A stretch of DNA of 64,000 bases, from positions 3,410,001 through 3,474,000 of the forward strand of contig NZ_CP125947.1 of the NCBI RefSeq assembly GCF_030064165.1. The letters are read 5' to 3'. This document shows, piece after piece, positions 7,828-15,753 of this stretch. Both the position numbers and the translations under genes were made by a program. A model generated the notes under the pieces. It saw nothing but the letters and a program-made list of their open reading frames with translations. It was not told the origin of the DNA and did not search any database. This stretch comes from Comamonas resistens (GTDB lineage: Bacteria; Pseudomonadota; Gammaproteobacteria; Burkholderiales; Burkholderiaceae_C). Each line of letters opens with the position of its first letter. Position 1 is the stretch's first letter.

Positions 7828-8767
7828 TGCCTTCGAACTGCGCCAGCGTCTGCACCTGCGCCGCCAGCGCATCAAACAACAACTGCGCGGCCGGCGACAG
7901 CGCGCGGCGCGGGCGCTGAATCAGCTGCGTACGGCGCAGGATGCGCGGCTCGTCCAGCAGGCGAAAGCCCAGATTGCCCTGCAGGCCCAGCGAAGGGTGA
8001 CGCGCCGTCAACGCCGGAACAATGCTGACCCCCAGACCCAGGCTCACGGCCTCGAACAGCAATTGCGGATTGGACAGGCGCAGCGGTGTCTGCAGCAGGT
8101 TCTGCGGCATGCCCGGTGCCGAAGCCAGCAGCTGGCTGATGGCGGTGTCGGTGGTCAGGCCCACAAAAGCCAGATGAGGCAGCTGGGCCAGATCGGCCAC
8201 CGTCAGCCACCCCGCCTGCAGCAAGGGCTCATCGAGCCTGGCCACCAGTCCCATGGCATCGCTGATCAGCGGCTGGGTCAGCAAATCGCCGCCGGCAGGA
8301 TGCGCCGCGCCCACGCCGAAATCCACGCTGCCGGCCTGCACCCGCTGGGCGATGCCTTCGGCACTGTCCTCGATGAGGTCGACTTCGATGCCCGGATGCC
8401 GGGCCCGCAAGGCCGGCAGCACCGGCAGCAGCAACACGGCCAGCACCGACGGAGCGGCAGCAATGCGGACCTTGCCCCGGCGCAATGCTGCCAGATCGCC
8501 GAGGTTCTGGAAGCCCTGTTCCAGCGTCTCGAAGGCCTGGCGCACATCGAGCAAAAAGGCCTGGCCGGCAGCCGTCAGCCCCACGGTGCGCGTTGTGCGG
8601 TCAAACAGCCGCAGGCCCAGGGCATCCTCCAGCTGCCGAATGGATTCGGACAGGGCCGACTGAGTCAGGCACAGCTCGCGGGCCGCAGGGGCAAACGCCC
8701 CCTGGCGCGCCACCTCGTCAAAGGCGCGCAGCTGGCGCAGGCTGATATTGTTCGGAAAAACCGGCAT
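7814..8767 (-). CDS. LysR family transcriptional regulator
   Basis: A 317-residue LysR-type regulator. The winged helix-turn-helix covers about residues 6-64 (ISLRQLRAFDEVARQGAF, then LTQSALSESIRQLEDALGLR, LFDRTTR). The substrate-binding domain runs from about 90 to 295, including the effector-pocket strand GKVRIAAAPSV and 'LGLGVSIVPAL'. ATG 8767 gives the canonical opening MPVFPNNISLRQLRAF; an ATG at 8806 would add 13 residues. It is divergent from the FAD-linked oxidase with a 143-bp shared spacer, the usual arrangement for a LysR regulator and its target, so control of that oxidase is a reasonable inference. The inducer is unknown. Confidence 0.85.
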   Translation of the reverse strand: MPVFPNNISLRQLRAFDEVARQGAFAPAARELCLTQSALSESIRQLEDALGLRLFDRTTRTVGLTAAGQAFLLDVRQAFETLEQGFQNLGDLAALRRGKVRIAAAPSVLAVLLLPVLPALRARHPGIEVDLIEDSAEGIAQRVQAGSVDFGVGAAHPAGGDLLTQPLISDAMGLVARLDEPLLQAGWLTVADLAQLPHLAFVGLTTDTAISQLLASAPGMPQNLLQTPLRLSNPQLLFEAVSLGLGVSIVPALTARHPSLGLQGNLGFRLLDEPRILRRTQLIQRPRRALSPAAQLLFDALAAQVQTLAQFEGITPD

Positions 8768-8910
8768 AACTAAGCAATTTATTTCAATTGTCCCGTAGTC
8801 TGCCATGCTCTACGCTTGCGGCTTCATGGTTTTCCGGCTGCGCCCCTGTGCCTGGCTTAGGATTTCCGCCTGTTTTCCTTCTCTGCCGCCCCTGCTGCGG
8901 CCTGCTTGCC

Positions 8911-10353
8911 ATGACTTCCACCGCTTTGCTTGAATCCCTGCGCCAGATTGTGGGCACCACCCATGTGCTGACCGACGGCGATCTGACCGCCTACGAGCAG
9001 GACTGGCGCAAGCGCGTACACGGCAAGTCCCTGGCAGTGGTGCGCCCCGGCAACACGGCCGAGGTGGCCGGCGTGATCAAGGCCTGTGCCGCTGCCGGCG
9101 TGCAGGTCGTGCCTCAGGGCGGCAACACCGGCCTCTCGGTAGGCTCCACGCCTGATCAGACGGGCCAGCAGATCGTGCTCAGTCTCACGCGCCTGAATGC
9201 CGTGCGCCATATCGACAAGGACAATCTGACCTTCACCATCGAGGCCGGCTGCATTCTGCAGAACCTGCAGGAACTGGCAGACCAGCAAGGACTGCTGTTC
9301 CCGCTGTCGCTGGCCGCCGAAGGCAGCTGCACGATTGGCGGCAATCTGGGCACCAACGCCGGCGGCACGCAGGTGGTGCGCTACGGCAATACGCGCGAGC
9401 TCTGCCTGGGCCTCGAAGTGGTGACGCCCCAGGGCGAGATCTGGGACGGTCTCAAAGGCCTGCGCAAGGACAACACCGGCTACGACCTGCGCGATCTGTT
9501 CATAGGCAGCGAAGGCACGCTGGGCATCATCACCGCCGCCACCATGAAGCTGTTCCCGCAACCCGCCGCCCAGCTCACGGCCTTTGCCGCCGTGCCCTCC
9601 ATGGAAGCCGCCGTGCGCCTGCTGGGCCTGGCGCACCAGCATCTGGGTGCGGGGCTGACGGGCTTTGAAGTCATGGGCCAGTTTGCGCTAAGCCTGGTCG
9701 TCAAGCATATGCCGCAGCTGCGCGTGCCCTTCACCGAAAAGGGGGCCGACATGGGCGACGAAGCCCCCTATTGCGTGCTGCTGGAGAACAGCGACAGCGA
9801 GTCCGAACAGCATGCGCGCCTGCGCTTCGAACATTTGCTGGAGCTGGCCTTTGAAGACGGCTGCGTAGTCAACGCCGTGGTGGCGGAGAACCTGACCCAG
9901 GCCCACGACCTCTGGCATATCCGCGAGAGCATTCCCCTGGCCCAGGCCGAGGAAGGCCTGAACATCAAGCACGATATCTCGGTCGCCGCCTCGCGCATTC
10001 CCGCTTTTGTCGAGCATGCCGATGCCGTGCTCAAGCGCGAGATTCCCGGCGTGCGTCTGGTCAACTTCGGCCATCTGGGCGACGGCAATCTGCACTACAA
10101 CGTGCAGGTGCCCGAAGGCGAGGACGGCAAGGCCTTTCTGCGCGACAAGGAGGCCCTGGTCAACCACCTGGTCTATGAGGCCGTGGACGCCTTCGGCGGC
10201 TCGTTCTCGGCCGAGCATGGCGTGGGCGCGCTCAAGACGGACAAGCTCGAAAAATACCAGTCTCCCGTTGCCCTGCAGATGATGCGCGCCATCAAGCAGG
10301 CTCTGGACCCGCAGGGCATCATGAACCCCGGCGTGATTCTGTCCCGTGCCTAA
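8911..10353 (+). CDS. FAD-binding oxidase/dehydrogenase, GlcD/D-2-hydroxy-acid dehydrogenase type
   Basis: A 480-residue flavoprotein with an N-terminal FAD-binding domain (PCMH type, about 40-215) containing PQGGNTGLSVGS and GNLGTNAGGTQVVRYGNTRE. The C-terminal FAD-oxidase domain includes NFGHLGDGNLHYNV (about 423-436), SFSAEHGVG and PQGIMNPG near the end. It lacks the Fe-S cysteines of the glycolate-oxidase partner subunits. Enzymes of this group oxidise D-lactate, D-2-hydroxyglutarate or related 2-hydroxy acids and pass electrons to quinone, ETF or cytochrome c; which applies is not visible. The ATG at 8911 starts MTSTALLESLRQIVG; an earlier in-frame ATG at 8788 would add residues unlike the family. 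A clear terminator follows. Confidence 0.85.
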   Translation: MTSTALLESLRQIVGTTHVLTDGDLTAYEQDWRKRVHGKSLAVVRPGNTAEVAGVIKACAAAGVQVVPQGGNTGLSVGSTPDQTGQQIVLSLTRLNAVRHIDKDNLTFTIEAGCILQNLQELADQQGLLFPLSLAAEGSCTIGGNLGTNAGGTQVVRYGNTRELCLGLEVVTPQGEIWDGLKGLRKDNTGYDLRDLFIGSEGTLGIITAATMKLFPQPAAQLTAFAAVPSMEAAVRLLGLAHQHLGAGLTGFEVMGQFALSLVVKHMPQLRVPFTEKGADMGDEAPYCVLLENSDSESEQHARLRFEHLLELAFEDGCVVNAVVAENLTQAHDLWHIRESIPLAQAEEGLNIKHDISVAASRIPAFVEHADAVLKREIPGVRLVNFGHLGDGNLHYNVQVPEGEDGKAFLRDKEALVNHLVYEAVDAFGGSFSAEHGVGALKTDKLEKYQSPVALQMMRAIKQALDPQGIMNPGVILSRA

Positions 10354-10378
10354 AGCCCGGGACAGGCCTTGAAAAAGC

Positions 10379-10413
10379 AAAGCCCTGCAGGTTCAACCTA
10401 CAGGGCTTTTTTT
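10379..10413 (+). terminator. Rho-independent terminator of the FAD-linked oxidase gene
   Basis: AAAGCCCTG-C-AGG, loop TTCAA, CCT-A-CAGGGCTTT, followed by a run of T. The stem has one internal mismatch. It starts 25 bp after the stop codon at 10353. Confidence 0.88.
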
Positions 10414-11111
10414 ACGGAAGAAGTCTTGAACCACTTCAATGTTAATTTCCACGCAAAACTGACCTGCCGGGGGCTAGGGGGATGCGGATGAAATCTTGGA
10501 CTACTGAGAGGTAGTTCATGTATTCATACGAAGATCGAATCCGCGCGGTGACGCTCTACATCCAGCTAGGCAAACGAGTCGCGGCAACCCTTCAACAGTT
10601 GGGCTATCCCACCAAGAATTCGCTCAAGAGCTGGCACCGCGAGTACGAGCAGGGTCGAGCCTTGAAGACAGCGGTTGTTCGCCCGCCGAAGTTCACTGCT
10701 GAGCAAAAGGCTCGGGCCGTCGAACACTATCTGACGCACGGGCGCTGCGTGGCTTTCACAATCAAGGCTCTTGGCTATCCCGGGAGGGCCTCACTTCACG
10801 CTTGGGTTCAAGAGCTCAATCCCCGGGCTCGGCCACGCCCGCTTGGAGCCTCGTCGAACGAGCAAAAGCACGCTGCGGTGCTCGCACTGTGCACACGCCA
10901 AGGAAGCGTCCAAGCCATTGCTGACGACGTTGGCGTGTGTCGGGAGACGCTGTACAACTGGCGCAATGAACTATTGGGGCCAGAGGCTCTCGTATCGATG
11001 AAGCGCTTCAATGATTCTTCAACGGGTTCGGAGCTGTCCCACTTGGAGCAGCATGGAGCAGCCCCATTGATCTGAGGACAGGCAAACCCTCTTAACCTAA
11101 GAGGTAGTCTT

Positions 11112-11513
11112 GTGACTGTATTTATGCCTAGTCCTAAAAATCGAACGAACGTAGAGGTCCTGGGGCCACAGAAGCGCCGCCGCTGGTCGCCGCAGGAGAA
11201 GCTGGCGATGGTCCAGCAAAGCTATGAACCCCGCTACAGCGTGTCGCTGGTGGCCCGTCAGCACGGCGTCAACGCGAACCAGTTGTTCCTGTGGCGCAAG
11301 CTGCACCAACAGGGAGAGCTGATGCCGGTGGCCGCGGGCGAGAGCACGGTGCCTGCGGCTCAGTTGGCCGATGCCATGCGCCAGATCCGAGAGTTGCAGC
11401 GCCTGCTGGGCAAGAAAACCATGGAGGCCGAGATCCTCAAGGAGGCCGTTGAGTGGGGGCGCGCAAAAAACTATCTTGCGCGCTCGCCCTTGCTGCCGGG
11501 GGACACCCAATGA
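11112..11513 (+). CDS. IS2-group transposase OrfA
   Basis: A 133-residue DNA-binding subunit. The helix-turn-helix covers about residues 21-62 ([20 protein letters not shown], then [20 protein letters not shown]). It is followed by a coiled-coil segment ([20 protein letters not shown], about 85-104). The GTG start at 11112 follows AGAGG; ATG 11124 is an alternative. The heptamer A-AAA-AAC at 11465-11471 lies in frame near the 3' end. A -1 slip there leads into orfB and would make the OrfAB transposase, the standard IS3-family mechanism. The stop overlaps the orfB start as ATGA. Confidence 0.9.
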   Translation: MTVFMPSPKNRTNVEVLGPQKRRRWSPQEKLAMVQQSYEPRYSVSLVARQHGVNANQLFLWRKLHQQGELMPVAAGESTVPAAQLADAMRQIRELQRLLGKKTMEAEILKEAVEWGRAKNYLARSPLLPGDTQ

Positions 11514-12349
11514 AACGGGTCTGTGATGTTCTCGGCGTGGCGCGCTCAGCGGCTGTCAAGCGACGGCTGCGCAGCAGTGATTGGACCGATGGTCGCCAGC
11601 GTCGCCAAAACGATGATCTGGGCCTGGTGGAGCAACTGCGCTCGGCCATCGAGAACCTGCCCAGCTACGGCTACCGCCGGGCCTGGGCGCTGCTACGGCG
11701 CGAGCGGGCCTGCCAAGGGCTGCCTGCGGTCAACCACAAGCGGGTCTACCGGGTCATGCGCACGCACGGCTTGCTGTTGCAACGCCGAGCCCCTGCGGTG
11801 CGTGCACAGCGCCGCCATCATGGGCGAGTCTCGGTGGAGGCAAGCAACCAGCGCTGGTGTTCGGACGGCTTCGAGTTCCGCTGTGACAACGGCGAGGCCG
11901 TGCGCACGACGTTTGCGCTGGACTGCTGCGACCGCGAGGCGATGAGCTGGGTGGCCTCCACAGAAGGCTACACGGGTGACGATGTGCGCGACGTGATGCT
12001 GGCTGCCGTGGAGCGGCGCTTCGGCAATGCACTGCCAGATAGGCCCATCCAATGGCTCTCGGACAATGGTTCAGCCTACACGGCCGCGTTGACCCGCAGC
12101 TTCGCCCGCGATGTGGGCCTGGAGCCGGTGAACACGCCAGTGAGTAGTCCCCAGAGCAATGGGATGGCAGAGTCGTTCGTCAGGACTATGAAGCGTGACT
12201 ATGTGAACTTCATGTCCAAGCCCGATGCCCGCACAGCCATTGGCAACCTGGCCATCGCCTTCGAGCACTACAACGAGCACCATTCCCATAGCGCCCTGCG
12301 GTATCACTCGCCACGCGAGTTCCGCCGAAAGGGCATGGCAACCCGTTAA
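11510..12349 (+). CDS. IS2-group transposase OrfB (DDE integrase domain)
   Basis: A 279-residue catalytic subunit, fused to OrfA by -1 frameshifting when the active transposase is made. An N-terminal HTH_21-like region ([20 protein letters not shown]) is followed by the rve-type core with the DDE triad: D in [13 protein letters not shown] in [12 protein letters not shown] and E in [17 protein letters not shown]. The C-terminal [20 protein letters not shown] is typical of the family. The open frame extends upstream to 11453, past the slippery heptamer, as needed for the fusion. The gene looks intact. Confidence 0.9.
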   Translation: MKRVCDVLGVARSAAVKRRLRSSDWTDGRQRRQNDDLGLVEQLRSAIENLPSYGYRRAWALLRRERACQGLPAVNHKRVYRVMRTHGLLLQRRAPAVRAQRRHHGRVSVEASNQRWCSDGFEFRCDNGEAVRTTFALDCCDREAMSWVASTEGYTGDDVRDVMLAAVERRFGNALPDRPIQWLSDNGSAYTAALTRSFARDVGLEPVNTPVSSPQSNGMAESFVRTMKRDYVNFMSKPDARTAIGNLAIAFEHYNEHHSHSALRYHSPREFRRKGMATR

Positions 12350-13431
12350 ATTACGTGAGGGTTCCTGTCCTCAAATACGGGGAGCACTCCACCCACTTGG
12401 AGCAGCAACTCCAGACACTACGCCGCGAAGTGAGACGGTTGCAGTTAGAACAGGAGTTATTGAAGAAGGCGAACGAGCTCCTAAAAAAGAACCAGGGCAT
12501 CGACCTTCATCTCTTGAGCAATCGTGAGAAGACACTTCTGGTTGATGCCCTGCGCCATGCGTACTCGCTTGCCGAGTTGCTCACCTCGCTAGTCCTGGCT
12601 CACAGCTCGTACTTCTACCATCGAGCGCGGCTCAACGCTGACGAAAAGTATGTCGCGGTGCGCCGAACGATCACGGACATCTTCGAGCGCAATCATGGCT
12701 GCTATGGCTACCGTCGCATCCAGGCCTCACTGGTCAGGCAATGCGTGTGGATCTCGGAGAAGGTGGTCCGGCGCCTGATGAAGCAGGAAGGGCTGGTGGC
12801 CGCTGCGCCCAAACGACGCCGCTACGGCTCCTACTTGGGAGAGATCAGCCCTGCGCCTGAGAACTTGCTGAACCGTAACTTCAATGCCACTGCACCTAAC
12901 CAGAAGTGGCTGACCGACATCTCGGAGTTCCAACTGCCCGCCGGCAAAGTCTACCTCTCTCCCATGATCGATTGCTTCAATGGAATGGTGGTGAGCTGGT
13001 CTATGGGAACACGCCCCGACGCTGAACTGGTTAACACGATGCTTGATGCCGCGATCGCCAAGCTCAATGACAGCGAAGTGCAACCTGTGGTTCACTCAGA
13101 CCGTGGCGCCCACTATCGCTGGCCAGGATGGTTGTCACGCATCGCTGATGCCAAGTTAGTGCGCTCGATGTCACGTAAGGGGTACTCACCGGACAATGCG
13201 GCCTGTGAAGGCTTCTTCGGGCGGCTCAAAAACGAATTGTTTTATGCCCGCGACTGGCAAACCACGAGCATTGAGCAGTTCACGCAAGCTCTGGACGCGT
13301 ACATCCGTTGGTACAACGAGCAACGGATCAAGATCTCGTTAGGGGCGCGGAGCCCTGTTGAGTACCGCAGGGCCCTCGGGATCGCTGCATAACCGTCCAA
13401 GATTTATGCCGCATCCCCAAATCAACACACT

Positions 13432-13764
13432 TCAATCTTCCGAGGGTACAAAGAACAGGTACTCGCCAGGTCCCATGTCCGGGGTGATCGAATACCCCTC
13501 GCACTGCTGGTTTCTGCATCTGACGGTAATGACCCGCGGCCAGATCGTCGCAGATGTGGGATAGCCAGGCATGTACTGCGGCACATGCCAGACGCCGAAA
13601 TCGCCCACTGGCTGCGCCTGCTCAACGCCCTGCTGCCCTTGCTCACCACTACCCAACAGTTTGCGCTCGATGCTCAACGGTGCATTCTTCACCACAGGGG
13701 GTGCGGCAGCCAAGGCGCTCAGACAACTTGCAGCCATGGCCATCCAAATAAGTGATTTGTACAT
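13432..13764 (-). CDS. Small secreted protein of unknown function
   Basis: A 110-residue protein with a signal peptide (MYKSLIWMAMAASCLSALAA, cleavage probably after ALAA). The mature part is short and carries two cysteines (VRCRNQQCEGYSI), probably a disulfide, followed by a C-terminal GPGEYLFFVPSED. It is not recognised. It is the third gene of a minus-strand group with 13788-14459 (23 bp apart) and 14530-15228. Its stop is about 14 bp from the end of the IS element, so the insertion landed immediately behind the group and may have removed anything formerly downstream. Periplasmic or cell-surface location is inferred from the signal peptide only. Confidence 0.65.
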   Translation of the reverse strand: MYKSLIWMAMAASCLSALAAAPPVVKNAPLSIERKLLGSGEQGQQGVEQAQPVGDFGVWHVPQYMPGYPTSATIWPRVITVRCRNQQCEGYSITPDMGPGEYLFFVPSED

Positions 13765-13787
13765 GACAGCCTCCTGATATCCCGCTC

Positions 13788-14459
13788 TCAGTTGGGATAC
13801 AGCACGGAGGCGGGCTGTGTGTTGTTATCAACCACCGAAACCTCGTCAAGCGCCCCCTTGGGAGCCGGAGGAATATAGGCAGCCTGAGGCGATGCATCGG
13901 GCCCATAGTTGTTGCGGCGCTCATCAGCTGTCATGGACTGCGGACACTTGGTACCCGTGATCTCCAACGCGACCCGAGCTGCCGGATCCATGCAATCCAT
14001 AGCCAGGGAGGCAGCCTTCATACCTTTGTTCCAAAGCTCCCGGCTCATTTTCAGACGCTGGCAATGTTCGTCACTCCAGGTGGATCCGACACTGATACCG
14101 AAACCAGGCCCGTTGGCACTGCCACTGGTACTGCCCATGCAGGTGTCATTGCTGGTGGTCAGGTTGGGGCCATTCACACTGGGCACGTTCTTCATCGTGT
14201 AGGTGCCGGTGTATTCCACAATATTCTTGGACGTCCCGCTGGTCGCGTAGTTGATGTTCTGCGTTGTCGTGCCATTGGTTGTGACGGTCGAGCGGCTGTC
14301 AACGGACTGGGCAGAGCGGCTTTCGGGCGGTGTGACAAAGGTGATCGATTGCTGATTCACCGCAGAAGTGTTTGCAGAACTCTGGGAGTTGCTGTCCGTA
14401 GACTGCGCCATGCTGTTCACAGCGACAACCACTCCTAGCAAACCGAGTAAGGCTTTCAT
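13788..14459 (-). CDS. Secreted Ser/Thr/Asn-rich protein with a conserved-looking Cys region
   Basis: A 223-residue protein with a signal peptide (MKALLGLLGVVVAVNSMAQS, cleavage near MAQ). Residues 20-105 are rich in Ser, Thr, Asn and Gln (SNSQSSANTSAVNQQ). Residues 106-175 form a distinct region, CMGSTSGSANGPGFGISVGS, then TWSDEHCQRLKMSRELWNKG and MDCMDPAAR, with regularly placed cysteines. I associate a 'C.G....GFG..VG....D..C.R' arrangement with small proteins of unknown function on phages and plasmids, but cannot confirm it. It ends in a Pro/Ala-rich tail. It is likely cotranscribed with the flanking secreted-protein genes and may be a partner or accessory of the low-complexity protein upstream. 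Confidence 0.65.
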   Translation of the reverse strand: MKALLGLLGVVVAVNSMAQSTDSNSQSSANTSAVNQQSITFVTPPESRSAQSVDSRSTVTTNGTTTQNINYATSGTSKNIVEYTGTYTMKNVPSVNGPNLTTSNDTCMGSTSGSANGPGFGISVGSTWSDEHCQRLKMSRELWNKGMKAASLAMDCMDPAARVALEITGTKCPQSMTADERRNNYGPDASPQAAYIPPAPKGALDEVSVVDNNTQPASVLYPN

Positions 14460-14475
14460 AGCGACCTCCTTGACT

Positions 14476-14503
14476 CCCGGACTTCACCAGGATGAAGTCC
14501 GGG
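14476..14503 (-). other. Intercistronic RNA hairpin
   Basis: On the minus strand, CCCGGACTTCA, loop TCCTGG, TGAAGTCCGGG: an 11-bp perfect stem with no T tract. It lies between the low-complexity secreted-protein gene and the next gene. Such a hairpin could partly terminate or protect the 3' end of the first cistron, giving more of the first product than of the later ones. The structure is seen; the role is inferred. Confidence 0.6.
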
Positions 14504-14529
14504 TTGACACTGCTGCGATGGAATCAGAC

Positions 14530-15228
14530 TCAGTGGGCGTTGGCAGTCGAGCCCGCAGAAGCAGAGCCGGAGGTTCCGCCACCGTTGCCCCAACCAGCAG
14601 CATTGCCGGACACAAAGGCATTCTGATAAACGCTGCTACCAGTAGAACCAGCCGTCGAACTGGTGCCGGTCGCGGTACCGCCAGGTCCCGAGATAGCCCC
14701 GGACGATGCGTTGTAGCCGGAGTTGGTGCCCGAGGTATTGGTCACATAAGCCACACCACCGCCAGGGCCTGCTGCTGTTGCAGCGGCGTTATTGGTCGTC
14801 GAATGTGCCTGACCGGCTGCTCCGCCACTGACAGAAGCACCAGGAGCGCTGGCAGCGTAACCAGCGCTGGCGCCGGAGTTTGCGTTAGCACCGGTAACTG
14901 CGCCGCCTGCTGCATTGCCGTTACCTGAGGTCACGGCAAGACTCTGGACCGTGCCTGTGGTCTTGGCGCTGCCGCTGACGGCCGCTCCGCCTGCAGCAAA
15001 GCCTGGTATGGCACCTGCAGCACCGCCACCTGCTGCGGTAGCCGTTGCGCCAGAAGTTGCGCTGTTCATGCTGAGCGCACTTCCGTTGCCTGAGCTGGAA
15101 GCTGTAGACCCCGTGGCAGAGGAGGCGTTTGTCGACGTCGACGTTGCTGCAATGCTGGAACCGCTAGCCGCAGCCGAAGCCACGCCTGCCAAAGCAATCA
15201 CAGCCATACCAATCAGAGATTTTTTCAT
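14530..15228 (-). CDS. Secreted Ala/Gly/Ser/Thr-rich low-complexity protein (possible surface or fibre protein)
   Basis: A 232-residue protein with a clear signal peptide (MKKSLIGMAVIALAGVASAA). The mature chain is almost entirely Ala, Gly, Ser, Thr and Asn with no cysteine and very few charged or aromatic residues. There are loose repeats such as GNGNAAGGAVTGANANSGAS and GPGGTATGTSSTAGSTGSSV. Composition of this kind is found in secreted structural or amyloid-like proteins and glycine-rich surface proteins, but no curli, Fap or pilin signature is present and no secretion channel gene is nearby. It has a good ribosome-binding site (AAAGGGA). It is first in a three-gene minus-strand group, divergent from a LuxR-type response regulator, suggesting regulated expression. 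Function unknown. Confidence 0.65.
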   Translation of the reverse strand: MKKSLIGMAVIALAGVASAAASGSSIAATSTSTNASSATGSTASSSGNGSALSMNSATSGATATAAGGGAAGAIPGFAAGGAAVSGSAKTTGTVQSLAVTSGNGNAAGGAVTGANANSGASAGYAASAPGASVSGGAAGQAHSTTNNAAATAAGPGGGVAYVTNTSGTNSGYNASSGAISGPGGTATGTSSTAGSTGSSVYQNAFVSGNAAGWGNGGGTSGSASAGSTANAH

Positions 15229-15753
15229 GATCGTCCCTTTGAAAGCCAGCTCTCAGACTTCTGAGAAAGTTAAGGCAACAGGCGGCTTGCATATCGGTTG
15301 CTCGCCATCCCATCCGTAACCGTCAGCAGCCTCAGAGCCCGTGGAACGCTGGAGCTGTAACCGGTCAGCGCCAGTGTCCCCACGGGCGAAAAAAACAGAA
15401 ATACCGCAGTCATCTCCACTTCCCCGACGGCCCCCGGAGGACGAAACAAAAGAAAAATCCTTGAATCAGATGCATTTCATGCTATGGAATTTGCAATTTC
15501 TGACAATTGGATATTCGACGTTTAAAAATGTAAATTTGTTTACTTAAAGAAATAAATGCAGTATCAAAAAAGATTTAAAAATAAACCTAACAGTTAATAA
15601 ACGCCAATAGATTTTTTTATATTTCAATCCATACAATTTATGTTTACTTTTTAAAAAGACATTTTTTGACATTTCATAGGGATTTTTTACTACACAGGAT
15701 TTCCACAAAAAAACCTCAACATATTCCGCGATTCTTGCGAATGGAGTGCAAAC
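15229..15753. promoter_or_regulatory. AT-rich divergent regulatory region between the secreted-protein genes and the two-component system
   Basis: These 525 bp have no convincing gene. About 15229-15440 is normal in composition. About 15455-15720 is strikingly AT-rich for this genome, with many A and T tracts (TTTAAAAATGTAAATTTG, GATTTTTTTATATTTC, TTTTTAAAAAGACATTTT). Such a block usually means bent DNA, xenogeneic silencing (H-NS-like proteins) and/or foreign origin. Promoters for both directions should lie here; I could not single out one pair of boxes with confidence. Confidence 0.55.

Larger units (their letters stand above)
11054..12391 (+). mobile_element. IS2-group (IS3 family) insertion sequence, 1338 bp, inner element
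   Basis: Left end TGGAGCAGCCCCATTGATCT continuing GAGGACAGG; right end on the reverse strand TGGAGTGCTCCCCGTATTTG continuing AGGACAGG. These TGGA...GCCCC-type inverted repeats are typical of the IS2 group. It carries orfA (11112-11513) and orfB (11510-12349) with a frameshift heptamer between them, both apparently intact, so the element may be active. It is flanked by a 16-bp direct repeat (CCCACTTGGAGCAGCA, at 11038-11053 and 12392-12407), much longer than the usual 3-5 bp duplication of this family. Confidence 0.88.
10518..13392 (+). pseudogene. IS3-family transposase gene of the outer element, split by an insertion
   Basis: The 5' part (10518-11053) encodes two helix-turn-helix repeats: YSYEDRIRAVTLYIQLGKRV and a second at VEHYLTHGRCVAFTIKALGY. 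It continues to SELSHLEQ. The 3' part resumes in the same frame within the right copy of the 16-bp repeat (12392-12407) as HLEQQLQTLRREVRRLQLEQ and runs to 13392. It contains the DDE integrase domain: D in WLTDISEF, D in VHSDRGAHY, E in ACEGFFGRLKNE. Removing the inner element plus one repeat copy restores a single continuous frame of about 506 codons. The only disruption I can see is the insertion. A GTG at 12355 inside the inner element could start a truncated integrase-only product. Confidence 0.85.
10477..13418 (+). mobile_element. IS3-family insertion sequence (outer element), interrupted by a second IS
   Basis: Ends are imperfect inverted repeats: left GGGGATGCGGATGAAATCTT (10477 on), right (reverse strand) GGGGATGCGGCATAAATCTT, both continuing GGAC. 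Inside is one long transposase reading frame with IS3-family helix-turn-helix and DDE integrase parts. It is split at about codon 179 by the IS2-group element at 11054-12391. Without the inner element and one copy of the 16-bp flanking repeat it would be about 1.6 kb. I see no clear short target-site duplication at the outer ends. The exact outermost base is uncertain by a few positions; TG..CA termini at 10483 and 13412 are an alternative reading. Confidence 0.8.

Noticed and set aside
12355..13392. Separate intact OrfB gene starting at GTG 12355
   Set aside because: The start lies inside the right end of the inner IS; the frame is the 3' half of the interrupted outer transposase.
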